DNA from: Kribbella soli | GTDB taxonomy: Bacteria > Actinomycetota > Actinomycetes > Propionibacteriales > Kribbellaceae | Direction of reading: 5' to 3' | DNA: 64,000 bases | NCBI RefSeq assembly: GCF_004331345.1 | Contig: NZ_SJJZ01000005.1 | Coordinates: 310,001-374,000 of the forward strand | Part shown: one piece after another, positions 52,221 through 59,527 of the stretch | How positions within the stretch are numbered: position 1 is the first letter of the stretch | How the letters are laid out: every line of letters begins with the position of its first letter | The notes under the pieces: model-generated | What the model was told of the DNA's origin: nothing | What the model saw: only the letters and a program-made list of their open reading frames with translations | The model's database searches: none | Made by a program: the position numbers and the translations under genes

Positions 52221-52293
52221 GGATCGTGCCGTTCGACCCGGGGACGCCGGCGCTCGGTCCCGTCGGCGTACCCACGGCAGGGGGACAGGGGAG

Positions 52294-53514
52294 ATGGTGA
52301 CTGAGGCGGTAGAGGTGACCCGGGTGGTGGACCGGGCGCATCGGGAGAGCTGGTCGACGGTGCTCTCGTCCGTCGTCCGGCTCACTCGGGACCTGGATCT
52401 CGCGGAGGACTGCACGCAGGACGCGTTCGTCCAGGCGCTGCGTACCTGGCCGGACGGGATTCCGGACAATCCGGCCGGCTGGCTGACGACCGTTGCCCGG
52501 CGACTGGCGCTGGACCGGCTGCGGCGGGAGACGAACCTGCGGCGGAAACTGCCGCTTCTGGTGGAGCAGCCCGACGAGGCCGAGCAGCCGACGGACCCGC
52601 TGCGGCTGGTGTTCACGTGCTGCCACCCGGCGTTGGCGCGGGAGTCCCAAGTGGCGTTGACGTTGCGGCTGATCTGCGGGTTGACCACGCGGGAGGTGGC
52701 CGCGGTGCTGCTGATCGGCGAGGCGACGGCGGCGGCGCGGATCACCCGGGCGAAGAAGAAGATCGCGGCGGCCGGGATTCCGTATCGCATCCCGGCGGAT
52801 CACGAGTTGCCGGCGCGGATGGATGTGGTGCTGACCGTCGTACATCTGGTTTACACGGCGGGGTACGTCGCCACGGGGGTGGAGCTGACGCGGGCCGATC
52901 TGACCGGGCGGGCGATCGAACTGGCGCGGATGCTGGAGCGTTTGATGCCGGACGAGCCGGAACCGCTAGCACTGCTAGGGCTGCTGTTGATGACCGAGGC
53001 GCGTGGTGACGCGCGGGTCAGCGCGGACGGTGAACTGGTGCTTCTGGCCGATCAGGACCGGTCGCGGTGGGACGGGAAGCTGCTGGCCGAGGGTGTCTCG
53101 CGGGCGACGTCGGCGTTGCAGCGCGGGCATGGGCGGTTCGCGTTGCAGGCGGCCGTAGCCGGTCTGCATGTGACGGCGCCGTCGTGGGAGAAGACGGACT
53201 GGGGGCAGGTGGTCCGGATGTACGACGCGATGATGGTGAGCTGGCCGACCCCGATCGTCGCGCTCAACCGGGTGGCCGCGCGCAGCCTGGTCCCGGGAGC
53301 TGACCTTGAGGCGGTCCTGGTCGAACTGGATGCCTTGAGCAAGGAGCCGGCTCTCGCGACGTACGCCTACCTGCCCGCGACCCGGGCGGATGTCCTCACC
53401 CGCCTCGACCGTCCCGAACAGGCGGCCGAGGCCTACAAGCAGGCGATCCACCTGACCGCCAACGAAACCGAGCGCCGCTTCCTCACCACCCGCCTCACCA
53501 ACCTGAACCGCTAG
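52294..53514 (+). CDS. ECF42-type RNA polymerase sigma factor (second)
   Basis: 406 residues from ATG 52294. Region 2 includes DLAEDCTQDAFVQALRTW; then FTCCHPALARESQ and region 4 at about 120-160. The C-terminal ECF42 domain has VHLVYTAGYVA, LLLMTEARGDARVS and DWGQVVRMYDAMM. Same architecture as the factor at 26966, but clearly diverged. Targets may include the DGPF gene upstream (typical for the group). Confidence 0.93.
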   Translation: MVTEAVEVTRVVDRAHRESWSTVLSSVVRLTRDLDLAEDCTQDAFVQALRTWPDGIPDNPAGWLTTVARRLALDRLRRETNLRRKLPLLVEQPDEAEQPTDPLRLVFTCCHPALARESQVALTLRLICGLTTREVAAVLLIGEATAAARITRAKKKIAAAGIPYRIPADHELPARMDVVLTVVHLVYTAGYVATGVELTRADLTGRAIELARMLERLMPDEPEPLALLGLLLMTEARGDARVSADGELVLLADQDRSRWDGKLLAEGVSRATSALQRGHGRFALQAAVAGLHVTAPSWEKTDWGQVVRMYDAMMVSWPTPIVALNRVAARSLVPGADLEAVLVELDALSKEPALATYAYLPATRADVLTRLDRPEQAAEAYKQAIHLTANETERRFLTTRLTNLNR

Positions 53515-53602
53515 CACACGAGGGGATATCCCCTGGTGTTGTGGGTTCTCCCCTCGCATACCAACGGAGAAGGCACAACGCCGACGGATATCCCCTCGTG
53601 TG
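53515..53602. terminator. Very long hairpin after the sigma-factor gene
   Basis: CACACGAGGGGATATCC directly follows the stop codon and pairs with GGATATCCCCTCGTGTG (53586-53602). Further in, GGTGTTGTG pairs with CACAACGCC (one wobble) and TTCTCC with GGAGAA, separated by symmetric small internal loops, leaving a loop of about 15 nt. In total about 32 base pairs. Confidence 0.65.
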
Positions 53603-53628
53603 CAGGGGGTCTCGTCGCGGCGCGGCGC

Positions 53629-53663
53629 GGGGAGGGGAGGGGAGGGGAGGGGAGGGGAGGGGG
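53629..53663 (+). repeat. GGGGA pentanucleotide tandem repeat
   Basis: Six perfect GGGGA units plus a terminal GGGGG fill 53629-53663, ending exactly at the stop codon of the convergent MerR gene. The run can form G-quadruplexes and is prone to slippage. Confidence 0.9.
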
Positions 53664-54080
53664 TTACTCGCGGGGGGCCCAGAGTTGGTCGGCGTCGCCG
53701 GCTTGCATGCGGCCTCGGTAGACGTCGATCTTGTGGTCGATGAGTTCGAGGCTGTCGGTGAGCTGGGCCAGTTGGGTGAGGATCTCGGCGCGGTGCGTCT
53801 CGAGGAGTTCGAGGCGGTCCTTCTCGTTGCCGCGGCCGGCTGTGACGAGTTCGGCGTACTGGCGGATGGTGCGGATCGGCATGCCGGTGGCGCGGAACCT
53901 GGTGCAGATCTTGATCCAGTCCAGGTCGATCTGACGGTAGCGGCGGCGCCCGCCGGCGGTCCGGTCGACGGTGGTGACGACGAGGCCGGCGCGCTCGTAG
54001 TACCGCAGCGTGTGGACACTGACGCCGGTGCGTTCGGCGGCTTCGGCGATGCTGATCCCGCGTTCATTGACTTCGAGCAC
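53664..54080 (-). CDS. MerR-family transcriptional regulator
   Basis: 138 residues from GTG 54080. The MerR winged helix is clear: ISIAEAAERTGVSVHTLRYYERAGL, then GGRRRYRQIDLDWIKICTRFRATGM. A C-terminal coiled coil (about 90-120) follows; there is no metal-binding Cys set, so it is of the drug- or aldehyde-sensing kind. It is divergent from the MFS efflux gene with only 24 bp between starts, so it controls that promoter. Confidence 0.92.
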   Translation of the reverse strand: MLEVNERGISIAEAAERTGVSVHTLRYYERAGLVVTTVDRTAGGRRRYRQIDLDWIKICTRFRATGMPIRTIRQYAELVTAGRGNEKDRLELLETHRAEILTQLAQLTDSLELIDHKIDVYRGRMQAGDADQLWAPRE

Positions 54081-54087
54081 GCTCTAA

Positions 54088-54097
54088 ATCCTAGCGT
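54088..54097. promoter_or_regulatory. Overlapping divergent -10 boxes of two leaderless genes
   Basis: TAGCGT (54092-54097, + strand) lies 7 nt before ATG 54105. TAGGAT on the other strand (54093-54088) lies 7 nt before GTG 54080. The imperfect inverted repeat GAGCACGCT / AGCGTTGCTC surrounds them and is a good MerR operator candidate. Confidence 0.55.
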
Positions 54098-54104
54098 TGC
54101 TCGT

Positions 54105-55502
54105 ATGACCCTTCCAACGCTCGAGGACACTGGTCTGACCAGTGCCCGCCGGTACGCCGTCCTCGCGATCTGCTGCGCGAGCCTGCTGATTTCGGTGATG
54201 GACATCTCGATCGTGAACATGGCGCTGCCCGCGATCCGGGACGATCTCGGCGCCTCGACGGCCGGTCTGCAGTGGACCGTCGACGCCTACACCCTGGTGC
54301 TTGCGAGCTTCCTGCTGCTGGCCGGCTCGACCGCCGACCGGTACGGCCGCAAGCGCATGTTCCGCCTCGGCCTGACCGTCTTCGGCCTCGGCTCGCTCCT
54401 CTGCAGCCTCGCGCCCAGCATCGAGACGCTGATCGCCGCCCGCGCCGTCCAGGCCGTCGGCGGCACGCTGCTCAACCCGGTCGCGATGGCGATCGTGGTG
54501 ACCGTGTTCCCGGAGCGCGCCGAGCGGGCCCGCGCGATCGGGATCTTCGGCGCGACCGCCGGCCTCTCGCTCGTCCTCGGCCCGATCCTCGGCGGCGCGC
54601 TCGTGGACGGTCTCGGCTGGCGGTCGATCTTCTGGGTGAACCTGCCGATCGTCGTCCTCGCGGTGATCTTCACCAGCCTGTACGTGCCCGAGTCCCGCGC
54701 CGCGCACGGCCGCCGCTTCGACCCGATCGGCCAGCTCCTGGTCGTCGTGCTCCTCGGCAGCGTGGTGTCCGCGATCATCGAGAAGAACGCGTGGCGTACG
54801 CCGCTGATCGTCGCGGCCGCCGTCGCCGCGGTCTTCCTGATCGCGTACGAACGCCGCCGCGCGGAGCCGTTGCTCGAGCTCCGGTTGTTCCGCAGCGTCC
54901 CGTTCAGCTCGGCGGTGGTGATCGCGATGTTCGCCTACACCGGGTTCGGCGCGTTCCTGTTCGTCACAACGCTCTACCTGCAGAGCGTTCGCCACCTGTC
55001 GGCCCTGGACGCGGGTCTTTGTCTGCTGCCCGTCGGACTCCTCATCTGCGTCCTCTCACCGCTGACGGGCCGGGTCGTCGGATCGCGCGGCCCACGCCTG
55101 CCACTTGTCGTCGCCGGTACGGCGCTGACGCTCGGAGCGCTCGCATCCCTCACGATCCAAGCGTCCACACCGCTGATCAACGTGCTCGCGATCCTTCTGT
55201 TCTTCGGCGTCTTCCTCGGGACCATCAACCCGCCGATCGCGAACTCAGCGGTGTCCGGGATGCCGGCGGCGATGGCCGGTCTGGCCGGTTCGCTCGCCTC
55301 GGTCGGCCGGCAGACCGGTACGTCGCTCGGTGTCGCGATCGCCGGATCGATCGTCGGCGCCACCGCGACGACCGATCCGCGTCGGTTCGTCCGCGCCGAG
55401 CACATCGTCTGGTGGCCGACGATCGCGATGGGTCTCGTCGTACTGGCGCTGGCTCTGATCAGCACGAGCCGCCGTGCGCGTCTTACGGTGCAGGAGCTGT
55501 AG
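54105..55502 (+). CDS. DHA2-type MFS drug efflux transporter
   Basis: 465 residues with 14 predicted helices. Motif C-like and motif A regions include ISVMDISIVNMALPAIRDDLG (helix 1) and AGSTADRYGRKRMF (loop 2-3). The protein is typical of EmrB/QacA-like H+/drug antiporters. The divergent MerR protein is its likely regulator. Codons 8-13 contain the 15-bp palindrome ACTGGTC-T-GACCAGT. It overlaps the convergent sigma-factor gene by 20 bp. Confidence 0.93.
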   Translation: MTLPTLEDTGLTSARRYAVLAICCASLLISVMDISIVNMALPAIRDDLGASTAGLQWTVDAYTLVLASFLLLAGSTADRYGRKRMFRLGLTVFGLGSLLCSLAPSIETLIAARAVQAVGGTLLNPVAMAIVVTVFPERAERARAIGIFGATAGLSLVLGPILGGALVDGLGWRSIFWVNLPIVVLAVIFTSLYVPESRAAHGRRFDPIGQLLVVVLLGSVVSAIIEKNAWRTPLIVAAAVAAVFLIAYERRRAEPLLELRLFRSVPFSSAVVIAMFAYTGFGAFLFVTTLYLQSVRHLSALDAGLCLLPVGLLICVLSPLTGRVVGSRGPRLPLVVAGTALTLGALASLTIQASTPLINVLAILLFFGVFLGTINPPIANSAVSGMPAAMAGLAGSLASVGRQTGTSLGVAIAGSIVGATATTDPRRFVRAEHIVWWPTIAMGLVVLALALISTSRRARLTVQEL

Positions 55503-56448
55503 GGGGCAGACCGAAGTGCGTGACGAGACTCGGGTCGCTGAACACATGGATGTGGGTCAGTCCGGTCGGCGTGGGCGTGAGTACGGCGACGCCGTACGGC
55601 TCGCCCTTGAAGTAGGCGCCCACTGCGGGCTGGCCGTTCGCGATGATCGGGATCATCCGCCAGTCGCCCGGTGCACCGACCGCGGAGGCGAGGAGCTGCA
55701 GGCACATCACGCGACCGTTGAACCAGGCCGTCGTACCGACCATCTCGATCGCGGCGTCCGCGCGGAGAGCGCGTTCTAGGGCTGCGGTGTCGGCGTTCTC
55801 GAAGCCGGCGATGTAGTCGTCTAGCAGTGCTAGCGATTCGGGGTCAGTGGGCGCTGAGACGTCACCCTGTGACGGCGCCTTCTCGTCCAGGCGGGCTCGG
55901 GCGCGTTGCAGCGTGCTCTTCACGGCCGCGACCGACGTGTCCAGCATCGTGGCGACCTCTGCGGCCGGGAACGCGAGCACCTCTCGCAGGATCAGTACGG
56001 CGCGTTGCTTCGGCGGCAGGTACTGCAGGGCGGCGATCAACGCCAGCCGCAGGCTCTCCCGGACGGTGACGATCGACGCGGGATCGGAGACGACCAGAGT
56101 CTCGGCGATCGGCTCGACGAACCGCACCGCCGGATCGTCCGGCGGCACGCCGGGACTGAGGTCGGTGGCAGGTGCTCCCAGACCGGAGGGCAGAGCCCGG
56201 CGTCCACGCTGCTCGAGCGCAGTGAGGCTGACATTGGTCGCGATCCGGTACAGCCAGACCCGCACGGACGAGCGGCCCTCGAAGGACGACCACGACCGCC
56301 ACGCCCGTAGGTAGGTTTCCTGCACCACGTCCTCGGCCTCGTGCACGGACGCGAGCATCCGGTAGCAGTGCGCCAGCAACTCTCTGCGGAAGGGCTCGGT
56401 CCGGTCGGCGAACTCGGCCTCATCCTCCATCACAGCTCCCTGAGTCAT
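55483..56448 (-). CDS. ECF sigma factor with SnoaL-like C-terminus (SigG/SigJ type)
   Basis: 321 residues from ATG 56448 (GGAG 6 nt upstream). Region 2: RRELLAHCYRMLASVHEAEDVVQETYLRAWRSW; region 4: LPPKQRAVLILREVLAFPAAEVATML. The C-terminal 115 residues form a SnoaL/NTF2-like domain (LLDDYIAGFENADTAALERAL). This class works without an anti-sigma factor and uses the SnoaL domain for control (family knowledge). It is translationally coupled to the esterase upstream. Confidence 0.93.
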   Translation of the reverse strand: MTQGAVMEDEAEFADRTEPFRRELLAHCYRMLASVHEAEDVVQETYLRAWRSWSSFEGRSSVRVWLYRIATNVSLTALEQRGRRALPSGLGAPATDLSPGVPPDDPAVRFVEPIAETLVVSDPASIVTVRESLRLALIAALQYLPPKQRAVLILREVLAFPAAEVATMLDTSVAAVKSTLQRARARLDEKAPSQGDVSAPTDPESLALLDDYIAGFENADTAALERALRADAAIEMVGTTAWFNGRVMCLQLLASAVGAPGDWRMIPIIANGQPAVGAYFKGEPYGVAVLTPTPTGLTHIHVFSDPSLVTHFGLPPTAPAP

Positions 56449-57350
56449 GGCGTCTCCAACTGCAGTACCCGCTGAGCAAAGCGTCCCATCCGCTGGATCG
56501 CATCGTCCGCCTCCGGCGCGCGCCCAGCCGCCATCTGGAACGTGTGCTGCATCTCCGGAAACACGTCCAGCTGCACCTCGACCCCGGCCTTCGCCGCGAC
56601 AATTGCGAGTTGTTGCGCGTCGTCCAGCAGTACTTCGTCCCCGCCGACCTGGATGTAGATCGGTCCGAGTCCGGTCAGGTCGCCGTACAGCGGGTTCACG
56701 AACGGGTCGCGCGGCGAGCCGTCCGGTCCGAGGAAGATCCAGGCGAGTCCACGGACCAGATCCCGGTGGAAGAACGCGTCGCGGTCCTGGTTCTCGTTGT
56801 ACGACGTACCCGTCGCCTCGAGGTCCACCCACGGCGAGAACGGCATCGCGCCGGCGGGCAGCGGCAGGCCGACCGAGCGGGCGCGTAGTTGCGTGGTGAT
56901 CGCCAGCCCGCCGCCGGCCGAGTCGCCGGTGAACAGGATGTGCTCGGGCGCGATGCCCTGGTCGAGCAGCCAGCGGTACGTGTCGACCGCGTCGTCGACC
57001 TGGGCCGGATGCGTGTGATCGGGCGCCAGCGGGTAGTCGAAGACCAGCGCCCGCGCTCCGACCGTGCGGGCGAGGTGCGCGAACAGCTTCCGGTGCGAGT
57101 ACTGCGATCCGCCGATGAAACCGCCGCCGTGCAGACACAGCAGCACCCGATCCGCGGCGGCGCCGTGCGGCACGATCCACGTCGCCCGGCGTCCCGGCAC
57201 CGCCAGGTAGTCCACGTCCGCCGGCTCGGTCGTCAGCCCGGCCCAGCGGTGATCGGCCAGCTCCTGATCGCCGTCCTGGATGTTCTCCTCGGCAGCCTTC
57301 CGGTTCGCGGCCCAGTGCCGCCGGACCGCTTCCGACTCCTTGCTCGCCAT
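56445..57350 (-). CDS. Alpha/beta hydrolase of the hormone-sensitive lipase family
   Basis: 301 residues from ATG 57350; ATG 57356 and GTG/ATG further up are alternatives. Oxyanion HGGGF, nucleophile GDSAGGGLA, and QHTFQ near the end for the catalytic His. There is no signal peptide. It is probably an ester or lactone hydrolase. Its stop overlaps the start of the sigma-factor gene by 4 nt, so the sigma factor may respond to the same compound that the esterase processes. Confidence 0.9.
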   Translation of the reverse strand: MASKESEAVRRHWAANRKAAEENIQDGDQELADHRWAGLTTEPADVDYLAVPGRRATWIVPHGAAADRVLLCLHGGGFIGGSQYSHRKLFAHLARTVGARALVFDYPLAPDHTHPAQVDDAVDTYRWLLDQGIAPEHILFTGDSAGGGLAITTQLRARSVGLPLPAGAMPFSPWVDLEATGTSYNENQDRDAFFHRDLVRGLAWIFLGPDGSPRDPFVNPLYGDLTGLGPIYIQVGGDEVLLDDAQQLAIVAAKAGVEVQLDVFPEMQHTFQMAAGRAPEADDAIQRMGRFAQRVLQLETP

Positions 57351-57430
57351 CGTCATCCCTTTCGTTGCAGGTATGTCACCGGTACTGACTGGAGACACCG
57401 CGAAAAGGAATCGGTGTGCTTGACTGGACT

Positions 57431-57799
57431 ATGAGCACGCCGCTGTCAGGCTCAGAAGAGCGCACGTGGGCGATGGTCGCGCACATCGGTGTGCTGATCG
57501 CGGCCTGGCTGGCGATGGGGTTCCTGTGCCCCCTGATCGTCTGGCTGGTCTTCCGGGACCGCTCGGACTTCGTACGGCGGCATGCGGTGGAGTCGCTGAA
57601 CTTCCAGATCTCGCTGCTGATCTACTCGGCGCTCTCGGCCGTGCTGATCTTCATCACGTTCGGTCTCGGGGTGCTGATCGTCGTACCGCTCGTCGTGATC
57701 GGTGCGATCGCGGCGCTCGTGGTGATCATTCTGGCGACCGTCGCGGCGTCCAGTGGGAACGACTACAGGTATCCGTTGACGATCCGCTTCATCCGCTAG
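57431..57799 (+). CDS. DUF4870 membrane protein
   Basis: 122 residues. Three membrane helices; the conserved start SEERTWAMVAHIGVLIAAW and WLVFRDRSDFVRRHAVESLNFQIS identify DUF4870/Tic20-like proteins. The function is unknown. ATG 57431 is used; a GTG at 57416 would add five residues. Confidence 0.88.
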   Translation: MSTPLSGSEERTWAMVAHIGVLIAAWLAMGFLCPLIVWLVFRDRSDFVRRHAVESLNFQISLLIYSALSAVLIFITFGLGVLIVVPLVVIGAIAALVVIILATVAASSGNDYRYPLTIRFIR

Positions 57800-57823
57800 A
57801 CAGGCCTAGCTGGACACGGCCTA

Positions 57824-57829
57824 TAGGGT
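57824..57829 (+). promoter_or_regulatory. Candidate -10 box of a leaderless transcript
   Basis: TAGGGT, within TATAGGGT, lies 7 nt before GTG 57837 with no ribosome-binding site. Confidence 0.4.
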
Positions 57830-57836
57830 CGGCCCG

Positions 57837-58649
57837 GTGGAACTCATCGGGCAGGGGATGGAAGGGGCCGTCTACGATCTCGGCGACGGGACCGTGCGGA
57901 AGGTCTGGTTCGATCGCCGGCCGGAGGACGTGCGGCCGTTGCAGGCGTTCCTCGACGAGCTGCCGGAGCTGCCGTTCCGGACGCCGCGGATCCGGGAGAT
58001 CACGGCGGGGGAGGACGGGCTGGCGGTCAGCGTCGAGGACAAGCTGACCGGCGCGCCGCTGCACGAGGCCGGGCTGCCGGAAGAGGTTGCGCTGGACGCG
58101 TTCGTCGCCGTGGTGGAGGCGTTGCGCGAGGTGCGGCCCGGGCAGGCGAGCAACGACATGCCGGTGCTCGGGCAGCAGTTCTGGGGGCAGTCGTGGGGCG
58201 ATCGCCTGGCGGGTTTGGTACGCCGTCGCGCGGAAGCCTCGAACGTCCACCTGGAGCGCGACGTCGCCGGTTTCCCCGAACTGCTGGAGGAAGTGCTGGA
58301 CGGCCTGACCCAGCTCGGGGACGCGTCGAGCGTTGTGCACGGCGACATCTGTCCGCCGAATCTGCTGATGGACGGGCAGCGGGTGGCGGCCGTGCTGGAC
58401 TGGGGGTTCCTGTCGACCGCGGGGGACAGCACGTTCGAGGCGTCCCTGGCGGCGGGTTTCTTCGACATGTATTCGCCCGATGCGCGCCGACTCGACGACC
58501 TGCTCACGGCCCGGTTCGAGGAACTCGGGCACGATCGGGAGCGGATGCACCTCTACCGGAGGGCGTACGCGATCGTCACCGCGACGGTCTACGACGAGAA
58601 CGCCGGTGACGGACACTACGCCTGGTGCGTCAACCAGCTCACGAGGTGA
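57837..58649 (+). CDS. Aminoglycoside-phosphotransferase-family kinase-like protein
   Basis: 270 residues. The catalytic loop is VVHGDICPPNLL, with the metal-binding Asp in AVLDWGFLS. The N-lobe has GQGMEGAVYDLG and a likely ATP-binding Lys in VRKVWFD. The family phosphorylates small molecules such as sugars, choline or antibiotics. No context shows the substrate. It overlaps the convergent GNAT-NUDIX gene by 11 bp. Confidence 0.88.
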   Translation: MELIGQGMEGAVYDLGDGTVRKVWFDRRPEDVRPLQAFLDELPELPFRTPRIREITAGEDGLAVSVEDKLTGAPLHEAGLPEEVALDAFVAVVEALREVRPGQASNDMPVLGQQFWGQSWGDRLAGLVRRRAEASNVHLERDVAGFPELLEEVLDGLTQLGDASSVVHGDICPPNLLMDGQRVAAVLDWGFLSTAGDSTFEASLAAGFFDMYSPDARRLDDLLTARFEELGHDRERMHLYRRAYAIVTATVYDENAGDGHYAWCVNQLTR

Positions 58650-59517
58650 TGGGCGAGCCGTCCCGGAGGTTGTGCAGCTGGTCCGGAGCGTCCAGGAGCA
58701 TCGGGAGCCGGCGCGCATTGAGCGGCGAAACCAGCCCGGCCAGCTTGTCCGGCGGATGCCACGAGATGCCCTTGATCTCGAACCCGTCCGGCTGCAACCG
58801 GTCGATCAGCGACGGGTCGTGCACACCACCGTCGTACAGGATCTCGACGGCGTCGCCCCAGCCCTCCCAGCGCGGCAGCCAGTCGATCGCGAGTACGCCG
58901 AGCAGCGGGAGCGCCGTACCGAGCTCCTCCTCCATCTCGCGGGACGCACCGGTCGCCGGGTCCTCGTCCGGCTCGACCACCCCGCCGGGCAGCTCCAGGT
59001 CCTTCTTGTAGCTGACCTGGCACAGCAGCACCCGTCCACCGGTGTCGCGGACGACGACGTGCGCGATCACGCGCTTCTTCGGCAGCGTCGAGTCCATCAA
59101 CGCGGTCCAGCCCGTCACGGTGTCCGGACGCGGATCGTCGACGCGCATCCCGTACACGGCGACATCGCGGCGCTCGCCCTCCACCAGAGCTGCTCCGCGT
59201 AGTACGCCCTCCCGCCGGAAGCCGGAGCGGACCGCGACCCGTGCGGAGGAGTGCAGCTCGGGATCCACCTCGACCTGCAGCCGCTCCAGACCGAGCTCAC
59301 CGAACGCGTACTCGGCCACGAGCCGCAGAGCCTGCTGCGCCGCCCCAGGACCGCCCTCCAACGCCCACGTGACCAGGCCGACGCCCGGCGTCGTCTGGCG
59401 TACCTCGACCTTGCCGAGAGGTTCGCCGTGCTCGACGTCGAAGGTCACCACCTGCCCGTTCGGCTGCGAAGGGTGCAGCGTCAGGTCACCATCTGACAGG
59501 GGATGTAAGGCGGTCAC
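58639..59517 (-). CDS. GNAT acetyltransferase-NUDIX hydrolase fusion
   Basis: 292 residues from GTG 59517. The first 120 residues are GNAT-like (AEYAFGELGLERLQVEVDPELHSSARVAVRSGFRREGVLRG). The rest is a NUDIX domain whose box GGVVEPDEDPATGASREMEE continues to EELG and fits Gx5Ex7REUxEExGU. The enzyme could acetylate one substrate and hydrolyse a nucleoside diphosphate derivative. The functional link between the halves is unknown. It lies 10 nt after glgB on the same strand. Confidence 0.87.
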   Translation of the reverse strand: MTALHPLSDGDLTLHPSQPNGQVVTFDVEHGEPLGKVEVRQTTPGVGLVTWALEGGPGAAQQALRLVAEYAFGELGLERLQVEVDPELHSSARVAVRSGFRREGVLRGAALVEGERRDVAVYGMRVDDPRPDTVTGWTALMDSTLPKKRVIAHVVVRDTGGRVLLCQVSYKKDLELPGGVVEPDEDPATGASREMEEELGTALPLLGVLAIDWLPRWEGWGDAVEILYDGGVHDPSLIDRLQPDGFEIKGISWHPPDKLAGLVSPLNARRLPMLLDAPDQLHNLRDGSPITS

Positions 59518-59527
59518 GCCGTGAACG

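Noticed and set aside
53495..54220. 241-codon minus-strand open frame over the GGGGA repeat and MerR gene
   Set aside because: Its product is low-complexity Pro/Arg/Ser sequence antisense or out of frame to the clear MerR gene.
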